Assembly (NCBI GenBank): GCA_015491585.1
Contig: WFVQ01000126.1
Coordinates: 1-9,833 of the forward strand
DNA length: 9,833 nucleotides
Direction: 5' to 3'
Source: Deltaproteobacteria bacterium
Lineage (GTDB): Bacteria > Desulfobacterota > Dissulfuribacteria > Dissulfuribacterales > S140-46
Below are positions 1-7,223 of this stretch, piece by piece. Position 1 is the first letter of the stretch, and the number at the start of each line of letters is the position of its first letter. The notes beneath the pieces are model-generated. The model made no database searches. It was not told the DNA's origin and saw nothing but the letters and a program-made list of their open reading frames with translations. The translations under genes and the position numbers were made by a program.

Positions 1-971
1 ACATTGGGGAGGGCGGACGGGGGCACAAACCCCTCTTCGCGGTCTGCCAGGTCTTCTACCCGGTGGAGGACTCCGATTGTGAGCCGCCCTCCGCAGACAG
101 GGCAGATGCCGTTCAGCCTCCTGGTCTCTGCTGGCGGAAGGCAGACCCCGCACGCCCTGTGGCCGTCATAGTGGTATTTACCCTCCTCTGGGAAGAACTC
201 CACCGTGCCTGCGAAGCCCTTGGCTGGCTCCTTCATGGCCTCGATCATGGCGTCATAGGAGAGCTGGCAGGAGAATAGGTTGCACTCCCTGCCCACTTTG
301 GCAGGAGAATGGGCGTCTGAGTTGGAAACCAGCACGAATCTGTCCAGGGCCGAGAGGCGCCAGTTCATCTGGGGATCGCTGGAAAGCCCGGTCTCAAGGG
401 CGTAGATATGCCCGCTCTGCTCCTCGAAACACTCCTCCACGGAATCGAAGCCAGACTTCGCGCCAAAAAGCGAGAACCACGGGGTCCATATGTGGGCGGG
501 AATCACGAAGCAGCGTGGCGAGATATCCATTACCAGCCTTACCAGCTCCTTGACTGGAAAGCCGAAGATAGGCCTGCCGTCGGATTCTATGTTGCCCATT
601 CCGGCCAGGGCCTTCTGAATCTCTCTGGCTACCTCGAACTCCGGCGCGCAGACTACGGTGTGTATCCTGCGGCCCTTGCCACCTTGGGTGAAGATATTGG
701 CGATCTCGGCGGTCAGCATGAACCTGGTGCCGTCTGGCCTCTCCTTAGGCACGTAGAGGCCGGGCTCAGCCGGCTCCAACTGTTCTTCGAGCTCGTCGAG
801 ATAGGCTGGATGGGTGAAGTCGCCGGTGGCGAGGACCTTTATCCCTTTTTGTCTGGCCACCCTGTCCAGCTCCAATGGATTCATCCGCTTGCTGGTGGCG
901 CGGCTGTACTTGGAATGGATGTGCAGGTCGGCGAAGAATATATTTTCTTGTGCAGTAAATGGATTGTTCAC
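1..971 (-). CDS. Endonuclease Q (EndoQ), PHP-domain DNA repair nuclease, 3' end cut off by the window
   Basis: The visible 323 codons encode an EndoQ-family protein (TIGR00375-type PHP phosphoesterase). Characterised members cut DNA 5' of deaminated bases (uracil, hypoxanthine, xanthine) and abasic sites. The PHP metal-site motifs are clear: FFADLHIHS (residues 12-20), ATGDFTHP (48-55), TAEI (87-90), IPAHIWTPW (157-165) and SNSDAHSP (216-223). EndoQ hallmarks follow, including FGAKSGFDSVEECF (169-182) and a four-Cys zinc site (C274/C277 and C290/C293) beginning in HRACGVCLP. Family members are roughly 400 residues or more, so about the last quarter lies beyond position 1. I chose the GTG at 971 because an in-frame TAA, which is the rimK stop, lies only 9 bp upstream, and no ATG occurs before the first motif. 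The ribosome site is weak, so translation may be coupled to rimK. Family assignment is firm; activity is inferred. Confidence 0.87.
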   Translation of the reverse strand, partial: MNNPFTAQENIFFADLHIHSKYSRATSKRMNPLELDRVARQKGIKVLATGDFTHPAYLDELEEQLEPAEPGLYVPKERPDGTRFMLTAEIANIFTQGGKGRRIHTVVCAPEFEVAREIQKALAGMGNIESDGRPIFGFPVKELVRLVMDISPRCFVIPAHIWTPWFSLFGAKSGFDSVEECFEEQSGHIYALETGLSSDPQMNWRLSALDRFVLVSNSDAHSPAKVGRECNLFSCQLSYDAMIEAMKEPAKGFAGTVEFFPEEGKYHYDGHRACGVCLPPAETRRLNGICPVCGGRLTIGVLHRVEDLADREEGFVPPSALPN

Positions 972-980
972 AGATCTTTT

Positions 981-1958
981 TTATTCTTCAGCGCACTCGG
1001 CAGGTCGGCTCCATCCCATTATCCTGGCCTTGTGCTTGTTGGAGATTTTGAGCTTCACATCTATGAACCTGAAGACCGCGGCCGCCACGTCCACTCCGCA
1101 TGTCTTCTCAAGCCCCTCGAAGCCTGGCGAGGAATTAACCTCCAGTATCCTCATTCCAACCTCATCGTCATATAGATAGTCCAGCCCGGCCATGTCCATC
1201 CCCAAGACCTTCATGGTGTCTGCGACGGCGAGCTGGTTTTTGGGGCCATAATCGAAGGGGATGGCGCTGCCCCCCTGGGAATAATTGGACTTGAATCCCT
1301 CAGATGCCTTGCGTTCCATGGCTCCCACTATCAGGCCGCCCACAGACAGGACTCTGACATCCCGTCCCCTGCTTTCGGGCAGGAATTGCTGGAGGAATAG
1401 TTCGGCGTCTGGATTGTTGGCCTCCACAAACTGGAGCAGGTCATGCAGAGCTTGCCGGGTATCGCAGAGATGGACGCCACTGCCCTGAGTTCCAACCCTT
1501 GTTTTCACTACCACCGGAAAGCCGAGTTCTTGCTCCACTAAATCGATATTCACCGGAAATTGGACGAGGATAGTTTTGGGGACCGGGAGGCCTGCGTCAG
1601 ATAGAATCTGTAGCTGGAGCAGCTTGTCCTGTGCAAGGGCTATGGCCCTTGAGCTGTTTAGGCTGTAGATCCCTAATTTTTCCAGATGGCGCAAAACCGC
1701 CAAAGCGAAATAGCTGGTGGTCGATCCCATTCTCGGAATTACGAAGTCGGGGAGGCGGTCTAAGTGCTTACCCTTGCGGAAGAGGTCAGGTTTGCCGTCC
1801 ATACCGATTACGAACGAGAGTTCGTCGGGACTTACGACATCTATTTCGTAACCATACCGCGGGGCTGTCTCAATGAGACGGTCTATTTCATAACTTTCCT
1901 GTTTCAGCAGGCTTTTGTCGGGACGGTAGAGTATCCAGCCCTTTGCCACATAAGCCAT
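981..1958 (-). CDS. rimK: RimK-type ATP-grasp ligase (ribosomal protein S6 glutamate ligase-like)
   Basis: This 325-aa protein belongs to the ATP-grasp RimK group, which joins glutamate to a protein or cofactor carboxylate using ATP; E. coli RimK adds glutamates to the C-terminus of ribosomal protein S6. The ATP-grasp core is easily read: FPVVVKTRVGTQGSGV (residues 148-162, with nucleotide-binding Lys152), GRDVRVL (198-204), AMERKASEGFKSNYSQGG (213-230) and the metal-binding LEVNSSPGFEGLEKT (272-286). These match RimK closely, rather than only the wider ATP-grasp fold. Length is close to the roughly 300 aa of RimK, with a short basic C-terminal tail. The ATG at 1958 follows a perfect AAAGGAGG with a 5-nt spacer. 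It lies 28 bp after the transporter fusion gene and 9 bp before EndoQ. The true acceptor (S6, a cofactor such as F420, or another peptide) cannot be told from the sequence. Confidence 0.85.
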   Translation of the reverse strand: MAYVAKGWILYRPDKSLLKQESYEIDRLIETAPRYGYEIDVVSPDELSFVIGMDGKPDLFRKGKHLDRLPDFVIPRMGSTTSYFALAVLRHLEKLGIYSLNSSRAIALAQDKLLQLQILSDAGLPVPKTILVQFPVNIDLVEQELGFPVVVKTRVGTQGSGVHLCDTRQALHDLLQFVEANNPDAELFLQQFLPESRGRDVRVLSVGGLIVGAMERKASEGFKSNYSQGGSAIPFDYGPKNQLAVADTMKVLGMDMAGLDYLYDDEVGMRILEVNSSPGFEGLEKTCGVDVAAAVFRFIDVKLKISNKHKARIMGWSRPAECAEE

Positions 1959-1963
1959 AATAT

Positions 1964-1971
1964 CCTCCTTT
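1964..1971 (-). promoter_or_regulatory. Strong ribosome binding site of rimK
   Basis: AAAGGAGG on the minus strand, 5 nt before the ATG at 1958. It is the best Shine-Dalgarno in the window and fixes the rimK start. Confidence 0.8.
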
Positions 1972-1986
1972 AGCCAGGTGTAATTA

Positions 1987-4152
1987 TCAAGGTTGCCTGC
2001 CCCAGCCTAACATGTCTTTCACTACGGACCAGCGCCTACCCTGTTTGCCGCTGTCATTTCCCAAGATCCAATGTCCATAGGCCCGTTCTCCCAATCCGGC
2101 ATCGAGTTTGTGCTTCAGCCATACATTTATGAAGTTGCGCCACGCCTCTTGTCTGTGAGGAAGGGCGAAGGCCATAGGAGACTTGTAGTGGAGTCCCTTG
2201 GGCACAACTACAGTCCACTGGGGATATACAAGCGTCCATGCAGCCGCGGACTCAGCAGTAAATATAAGGCCGTCCAGGCCCTTTTCTTTGCCTTTGAAGA
2301 ATGACCGCAGGGATTTTATCTCCACAATCTCGGCATTGGGAAAGAGCTGCTGCCCTGCGCCTTCCTGGAATCTGAACCTCGTTGCACCTAGCCTCAGCCC
2401 CTTCATTGCCAGCAGTTTTTTGTAGGAAGAAAATTTATTCCGCATATGGTCGGGCACTATGAGACCAAGAGATTCCTCGCGGTAGGTATCTGAGAAAACC
2501 ATTTTCAGCGCCCGCTGAGGGCTTATACTGATACCACCCACTGCTATATCTATACGTCCTTGATCAAGTTCGTGGGCCACCTTTTCCCATTCTACTTTGA
2601 CGATTTGCAGTTTGACCTTAAGGTCCAGAGCCAGTGCATGCATCAGCTCCAAGTCATATCCAACCACCTCGCCATCTTTGTTCTTGAATGCGAAGGGCAA
2701 CCGGTCTTTGGCATATCCCACCCTGAGAATACCCCTCGACTGGACTAGCCCCAGACGGGAGAGGCGGCGTTCCTCTGGTGTAAGCGGCGCAGGAGGGGGG
2801 GCTTTTATTACCTCGGCCATCGGGCCCATGAGCTTCATGTTTATGAGCTCTTTGTATCCGGTGTATTCATATGGTATGGCTTTTGTGAGCACAAAGCCTA
2901 GCCCGGTCATGGCCGCTCCAGTTATTGCCAGGCTTGTGGCCATTATCGAGACCATGCGGCGCCAGCTCAACCGGTTCATTATGGCGCTGGCCCCCAGTAT
3001 GCAGATGACAATGCCGTGCATAGCGGCCAAGGTGGTTGCGAACCGCATAGTGAAGACGCTGCCAAGTAGATAGAGTTGAAACATGTCGGCCGGGAGTTTG
3101 AAGTAGTCGAGGAGAAAGGGAATGGCCACGGCCATGGAGCCGAAGGCTGTCAGCACTCCGAGCACACAAAAGGCAGGATAGTCCGTTATGCTCAGGGAGG
3201 CGCCATTGAACCACGCCGCGAACAGTATGAATCCGATTCCCAGCAAAGTTCCAACGCTTGGGAAACTGTAGGCCGTGGGCACCAACACATCAACGGCGGA
3301 AATTGCGTCGCCGCTGTCCATCTTCTTCCCGGCCAGCAGCTCTTTCACCTTTTCAGCGATCATTGGAAGCACCACCAAGACCGTGCCAGTGGCGAATGCC
3401 GTGACCATTGCTAGCCTGGCTTCCTTGATTACTTCCCGATAGGAGAATGGTGTCGCCCTGGCTACAAGCATGGGGAGTGTGAAGAATGCGAGGATCACCC
3501 ATGCGCCTATATAGACCCACAGATATATCTGGAGCCTGCTCAACTCATGGATGTGCAAGGTGCCCGCAGCAGCCGCTGACAAGGCAAAGATTCCAATGGG
3601 CGCGGTCTTTGCAACTATCGAGGCCATTTTCATTAGAGCATCGGTAAGATTTTGCATGCTCAAAATGAAACCATCTTTGTTATTTACCGTGATCATAGCC
3701 ACACCCAAGAAGATGCTGAATACCACTATTGCAGGGACTATGGTGTTGGCCATTGCATAAAATGGATTTGCCGGTATGTATAAGTCCAGAAGGCGTATAG
3801 GATTTTCATCCGCTACGATATTGGAGCTGAAGAAAGATGCAGAGGTCCATTTGGGATATGCGAGAGGAAGAAAGAGGAGCGATAGTATCGTCAATGTCCA
3901 GAGAAAGAGGATCAACCCTCCGCCCTTGATTCCCACCACTTTGGCCATTTTCATGTCGAGCCGACCGAGGCCTCCGATGAGAGAGACAAGGATATATGGG
4001 ATTACAGTCATCTGAAGGAGCTTGATGTAGATGTTGCCTACTATTTCGAGATGCCCCATTGGCTCGCCAAAGAAGATGCCTGCTATGATACCGGACAACA
4101 AGCTGGCTATGACGCGTTGGAAAAGGGAGAGTTTGAGAGGGTTTAGAGTCAC
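1987..4152 (-). CDS. SDF-family (DAACS) membrane transporter domain fused to a periplasmic SBP_bac_3 solute-binding domain
   Basis: A 721-aa fusion. Residues about 5-395 form an SDF (glutamate/dicarboxylate:cation symporter) domain, shown by YIKLLQMTVIPYILVSLIGG (42-61), NPFYAMANTIVPAIVVFSIF (129-148) and APIGIFALSA (184-193). An additional hydrophobic helix (about 400-422) follows, then a Pro-rich linker (450-458). An SBP_bac_3 amino-acid-binding-like domain (about 474-695) opens with GILRVGYAKDRLPFAFK, continues through VVGYDLELMHALA and has GGISISPQRALKMVFSDTY, whose Arg547 is the usual carboxylate-binding Arg. Canonical SDF residues are missing: no serine-rich HP1, FPSVGT where NMDGT is expected (297-302) and no acidic residues in the last helix (362-380). 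The GTG at 4152 is chosen because the reading frame upstream, open to 4488, is only the shadow of the PAP2 gene. The function could be uptake or ligand sensing; the substrate is unknown. Confidence 0.82.
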   Translation of the reverse strand: MTLNPLKLSLFQRVIASLLSGIIAGIFFGEPMGHLEIVGNIYIKLLQMTVIPYILVSLIGGLGRLDMKMAKVVGIKGGGLILFLWTLTILSLLFLPLAYPKWTSASFFSSNIVADENPIRLLDLYIPANPFYAMANTIVPAIVVFSIFLGVAMITVNNKDGFILSMQNLTDALMKMASIVAKTAPIGIFALSAAAAGTLHIHELSRLQIYLWVYIGAWVILAFFTLPMLVARATPFSYREVIKEARLAMVTAFATGTVLVVLPMIAEKVKELLAGKKMDSGDAISAVDVLVPTAYSFPSVGTLLGIGFILFAAWFNGASLSITDYPAFCVLGVLTAFGSMAVAIPFLLDYFKLPADMFQLYLLGSVFTMRFATTLAAMHGIVICILGASAIMNRLSWRRMVSIMATSLAITGAAMTGLGFVLTKAIPYEYTGYKELINMKLMGPMAEVIKAPPPAPLTPEERRLSRLGLVQSRGILRVGYAKDRLPFAFKNKDGEVVGYDLELMHALALDLKVKLQIVKVEWEKVAHELDQGRIDIAVGGISISPQRALKMVFSDTYREESLGLIVPDHMRNKFSSYKKLLAMKGLRLGATRFRFQEGAGQQLFPNAEIVEIKSLRSFFKGKEKGLDGLIFTAESAAAWTLVYPQWTVVVPKGLHYKSPMAFALPHRQEAWRNFINVWLKHKLDAGLGERAYGHWILGNDSGKQGRRWSVVKDMLGWGRQP

Positions 4153-4186
4153 GGTTCGAGCCTGACAACTAAAATAGTAGTTTTTA

Positions 4187-4215
4187 AAAATACCACTTGT
4201 AGCCCTGCATTCCAA
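4187..4215 (-). promoter_or_regulatory. Candidate sigma70-type promoter for the SDF-SBP/rimK/EndoQ genes
   Basis: In the 65-bp AT-rich gap upstream of the fusion gene, the minus strand reads TTGGAA (4215-4210), a 17-nt spacer, then TATTTT (4192-4187) preceded by TGG, an extended -10 pattern. Predicted initiation would be near 4180, about 28 nt before the GTG. Each box matches 4 of 6 consensus positions. It would let the left three genes be expressed separately from the glycosylation operon. Assigned by eye only. Confidence 0.3.
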
Positions 4216-4217
4216 TC

Positions 4218-4790
4218 TCAAATATATAACTTTTTTGCTACTGCCGCGGCGGCCACTCCAAGCAACGCCCCCATGACCATGCCGGCGGCCACGTCGCCGG
4301 GATAGTGGAGCCCCAGATACACCCTGGAGTAGCCGACTCCAAGGGCCAAAAGCATCATGGGCAGGGCCCTGGTCCCGAAGATCGCCGTGAGATAGGCGGT
4401 AGCGGCCCACATGTTCATGGAGTGGCACGAGGGCATGGCTAGGCTCTTTCCATGCTTCATCATATAGGTGAGTGTGGTGATGAGCCACTCCCCCTTGTGG
4501 AAGAGATGCAGACCTGGAATGGAGAGATAGGGCCTGGGCCTATCGAACCAGGGCTTGAGTACATGGGAACAGAGGTGGTCGGAGAGGCCCACGAGCAAGA
4601 TCAGCCCCATCCATACTAAGCGTTCTCCCTTGTCTCCTTTCCAGAGCCTCCAGGCTATAAACAGGGCCGGGATCGTCCAGAGTGCGCCTGGATAGGAGAG
4701 ACGGACCATGATGGCGTCGAGCAGGGGCGTGTGGTGGGAGTTTATCACCAGCAAGAGCCGTGTGTCGAGGTCAACTGGAAGAGTGCTCAT
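4218..4790 (-). CDS. PAP2 (type 2 phosphatidic acid phosphatase) family membrane lipid phosphatase
   Basis: A 190-aa integral membrane protein with the three PAP2 active-site motifs. These are KX6RP (Lys79 to Pro87, KPWFDRPRP), a PSxHS motif at residues 120-124 and SRX5HX3D (Ser155-Arg156, His162 and Asp166, in SRVYLGLHYPGD). The second motif is PSCHS instead of the usual PSGHS. Hydrophobic segments lie near 36-50, 57-75, 125-153 and 166-185. PAP2 enzymes remove phosphate from membrane lipids such as undecaprenyl diphosphate, phosphatidic acid, phosphatidylglycerol phosphate or lipid A (LpxE, LpxF). Its start overlaps the last 20 bp of the GT-C gene, with AGGA 6 nt before the ATG, so it is probably the last gene of the sugar-transfer operon. 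Lipid A or polyprenyl diphosphate is a reasonable substrate guess from context, not from sequence. Confidence 0.88.
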   Translation of the reverse strand: MSTLPVDLDTRLLLVINSHHTPLLDAIMVRLSYPGALWTIPALFIAWRLWKGDKGERLVWMGLILLVGLSDHLCSHVLKPWFDRPRPYLSIPGLHLFHKGEWLITTLTYMMKHGKSLAMPSCHSMNMWAATAYLTAIFGTRALPMMLLALGVGYSRVYLGLHYPGDVAAGMVMGALLGVAAAAVAKKLYI

Positions 4791-6297
4791 GTTCCGTCCT
4801 GTCGCCGTGGATGGCCGGCCACCCCTTCAAGCCCTGGCACCTGAAGATGGAGAAGCTCCGTTTCCGGTTGTGCGAGATGCGTATCACCACCTTGTCCACC
4901 AAGCGGATGTCACGGCAGTACTCCCGCATCTCCGCCGGCGGGGTCTCCCGGTCCTTTGCGACGAAGATCATGCTGGAGGCGCTGGGAGACGGCCAGAGTT
5001 CGTATTGGCTCCTAACCTTTCCGTCGGTACCTGGCCACCGGTATGTGACTGGGTGTCCGGGCAGGTAGAAGGCCAGCTCGCTGGCGGTCTGCCTCTTTCT
5101 TGCAGCTATGACCCAGGTTCCGTCTTGGTGGGGCAGGCGCTGGATGGCAGCCTCTATTGCCGCTGCACTCTCTTTCCAGCCGCGCAGCCGGTAGGCTGGA
5201 TCTACGGGCAGCATGTTGCCTGCGAAGCCGGCCGCGTATAGGAGGAGTGTCAACAGGGCGCCCGAGGCAGCGGTGACAGACGGCCTGAACGCGGCGTCCA
5301 CCGCTCCAGAGGATGGCCGCCCTTCCCTTGCCGCCAACCAGGCGGCGGCGAGGATCACCGCCGTGGTGTAGAACGGTGCCGGCCAGTTGGCGTTCACCCG
5401 CTGAAACAGGCTTAGAAGCGTGATCCCGGCCAGAGGAGGGAGCGAGAAGACCAGCAGGAACCTTTCTCTAGCTCCGCAAGCAGGTGGCTTGGCCACGATT
5501 CTCAGCATGGCCACCCACACTGCCGCCCAGATCAGCGGAGAGATGATGCCGGCCTGGGAGAGCAGGAACTCAAGGGCGGACGAGAGAGAGAGCGATACCC
5601 CGCCTTCTAGTCCCTTGAAGTGGTGTTCCGTATGGCGCAAGGTGATCCAGCCGTGGTCCATGTTCCATGCCAAGGTCGGTACGAGCATGAGCAGCGAGAG
5701 CGCGGCTGAGAGATAGGGGGCAGGAGAGCGGAGCAGTCTCCGGTGTTGGGGGCTGACGGCGAGGAAGAGGAATGCCAGGGGCCAGAAGGCCACCGCGGTC
5801 TGTTTGGCCAGCATGGCCAGCCCTGCGGCCAATCCTGTGGCTGCCCACCACGCCGGGCGATCCTCAACGCTCCTCCACAGGAGATAGAGCGCAGCCCCCC
5901 AGAAGGCCATCAGCGGCGCATCTATGGTGATCACCAGGGCCAGGACCGCCGAGGCCGGCACTGCCGCTGAGAGGAGTGCGGCCCAGAACCCGGTCTTCTC
6001 TCCGTACATGGATCTGGCCAGCAGATATGTGAATAGCGTGGCCAGCGAGGCGCACAGGGTGGCGGCCAGCCTTATACAGGCGGTGCAGTCACCGGCAGCG
6101 TGGGAGAAGAGCCATATGACCCAGGCCACCAAGGGCGGCTTGCTGTAGTATCCCCAGGCTATCCTCCTGGACCACTCCCAGTAGTATGCCTCGTCGGGCG
6201 ACAGGTCCAGGGGCAGCAGGAACACCATAGAGGCCCTGAAGGCCAGCAGGCCCCAGAAGAAGATCCAGAACCGTTTGTTCCACTTGCCTTGTTTCAT
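4771..6297 (-). CDS. GT-C glycosyltransferase, PMT_2/ArnT-like (GT39/GT83 type)
   Basis: A 508-aa polytopic membrane protein of the dolichyl-phosphate-mannose-protein mannosyltransferase superfamily (PMT_2, like ArnT). Such enzymes take a sugar from a polyprenyl-phosphate donor on the outer face of the membrane and pass it to lipid A, a protein or a glycan. The first external loop carries the family signature DLSPDEAYYWEWS (residues 31-43, with the acidic pair Asp35-Glu36), then GYYSKPPLVAW (49-59), and ITIDAPLMAFW (123-133). Many hydrophobic segments follow, with a more polar C-terminal region from about 400. The ATG at 6297 is preferred over the longer open frame to 6393: it starts MKQGKWNKRFW just before the first helix and forms an ATGA overlap with the upstream stop. 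The upstream extension (32 aa) is Arg-rich and only an antisense-like overlap. Acceptor and sugar are unknown. Confidence 0.85.
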   Translation of the reverse strand: MKQGKWNKRFWIFFWGLLAFRASMVFLLPLDLSPDEAYYWEWSRRIAWGYYSKPPLVAWVIWLFSHAAGDCTACIRLAATLCASLATLFTYLLARSMYGEKTGFWAALLSAAVPASAVLALVITIDAPLMAFWGAALYLLWRSVEDRPAWWAATGLAAGLAMLAKQTAVAFWPLAFLFLAVSPQHRRLLRSPAPYLSAALSLLMLVPTLAWNMDHGWITLRHTEHHFKGLEGGVSLSLSSALEFLLSQAGIISPLIWAAVWVAMLRIVAKPPACGARERFLLVFSLPPLAGITLLSLFQRVNANWPAPFYTTAVILAAAWLAAREGRPSSGAVDAAFRPSVTAASGALLTLLLYAAGFAGNMLPVDPAYRLRGWKESAAAIEAAIQRLPHQDGTWVIAARKRQTASELAFYLPGHPVTYRWPGTDGKVRSQYELWPSPSASSMIFVAKDRETPPAEMREYCRDIRLVDKVVIRISHNRKRSFSIFRCQGLKGWPAIHGDRTEHEHSSS

Positions 6298-7223
6298 TCT
6301 TTCAGCACCTTCTGGTGCCAGCCCAGCGAATAGAAGATGCCGCCGAGCAGCCCGGCGGCCACCTGTATGGCGAAGAATCCCAGGCTGAGGCATAGGGCCT
6401 GCTCGGAGGCGACTCCCTTCAGGCCAAGGAAATAGATGAAGCCCCCCTCGCGCACCCCTATTCCATTGAAGCTCACCGGCAGGAGTATCATCAGCGCAAC
6501 CAGGGGAAAGGCGGCGAAGTAGAAGAGGGGATGGGGGGGAAGCTCAAGGGCGTGTGCGAGTATGGCTATGATTCCCATGCAAAGCCCTTGGACCACCAGC
6601 GACAATGAGAGGGCGCCGAGGCAGACCGCCGGCCGCCTTCCCAGCAGGAAGATGGTCTCGAACCGCTCCTTGGCCCAGGGCCATAGCCGCTGGATAAACC
6701 GCGATGACAAGAAGAAGAGCGGTATGCCGGTCAGGATGGCCGCAAACGCGCATTTGAGCATCCATGAGAAGTGGGGCGGCATCATGCCCGGCACCAGGAT
6801 GACGCTGATACCGCCGAGCAGGAACATGGCGGCGAGCCCGGTGATCCGGTCCATCAGGATGCTCAATGTTGCAGCCAGCTTGGCCGGCCGTTCCCTTATG
6901 AGATACATGGCCTTGAGTAGGTCTCCTCCCACGCCGGTGGGCAGGAAGAGGTTGAAGTACATGCCCACGAAGTAGTACTGGACGTACCTGATCCATCTGC
7001 CTGGAAAGCCCAGGGCCCGCGCCAGGAGCCGCCACCTGTAGCTGCTCACCAGTTGAGAGGCCAGGTACATGGAGAAGGTGGAACCCCAGGTGGAAATGGG
7101 TATCCTCCTGAACCCCTCGGTCACCTTGGCCAGGTCGCTCCTGTAGAGCAGCCAGGCCAGCAGGGCCAGACTCAGGGAGACCCTGGCCAGGAGCTTCAGG
7201 CCCGCCTTGGCCGCAGCATTCAT
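6294..7223 (-). CDS. LPG synthase TM / UPF0104-family membrane protein, possible lipid-linked sugar flippase
   Basis: A 309-aa polytopic membrane protein of the lysylphosphatidylglycerol-synthase transmembrane family (UPF0104, TIGR00374, AglD-like). The family signature NLFLPTGVGGDLLKAMYLIR lies at residues 91-110, followed by LMDRITGL (123-130) and the C-terminal LLPVSFNGIGVREGGF. Only the membrane part is present; the soluble aminoacyl-transfer domain of MprF is absent, so lysyl-PG synthesis is unlikely. Stand-alone members often sit beside polyprenyl-phosphate glycosyltransferases and have been proposed to help move lipid-linked sugars across the membrane, which fits this position between a GT2 and a GT-C gene. 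The ATG at 7223 overlaps the GT2 stop by ATGA, and its own TGA overlaps the next start in the same way. Family firm, flippase role inferred. Confidence 0.85.
   Translation of the reverse strand: MNAAAKAGLKLLARVSLSLALLAWLLYRSDLAKVTEGFRRIPISTWGSTFSMYLASQLVSSYRWRLLARALGFPGRWIRYVQYYFVGMYFNLFLPTGVGGDLLKAMYLIRERPAKLAATLSILMDRITGLAAMFLLGGISVILVPGMMPPHFSWMLKCAFAAILTGIPLFFLSSRFIQRLWPWAKERFETIFLLGRRPAVCLGALSLSLVVQGLCMGIIAILAHALELPPHPLFYFAAFPLVALMILLPVSFNGIGVREGGFIYFLGLKGVASEQALCLSLGFFAIQVAAGLLGGIFYSLGWHQKVLKE

Noticed and set aside
408..1175. 255-aa plus-strand open frame
   Set aside because: It lies opposite EndoQ and the end of rimK, both with clear family motifs, and its translation matches no family I know. 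It is an antisense shadow.
4153..4488. Open frame extending the SDF-SBP gene 112 codons upstream to an ATG at 4488
   Set aside because: The extension overlaps the PAP2 gene in another frame, is His/Arg/Gly-rich and lacks SDF similarity. SDF similarity begins just after the GTG at 4152.
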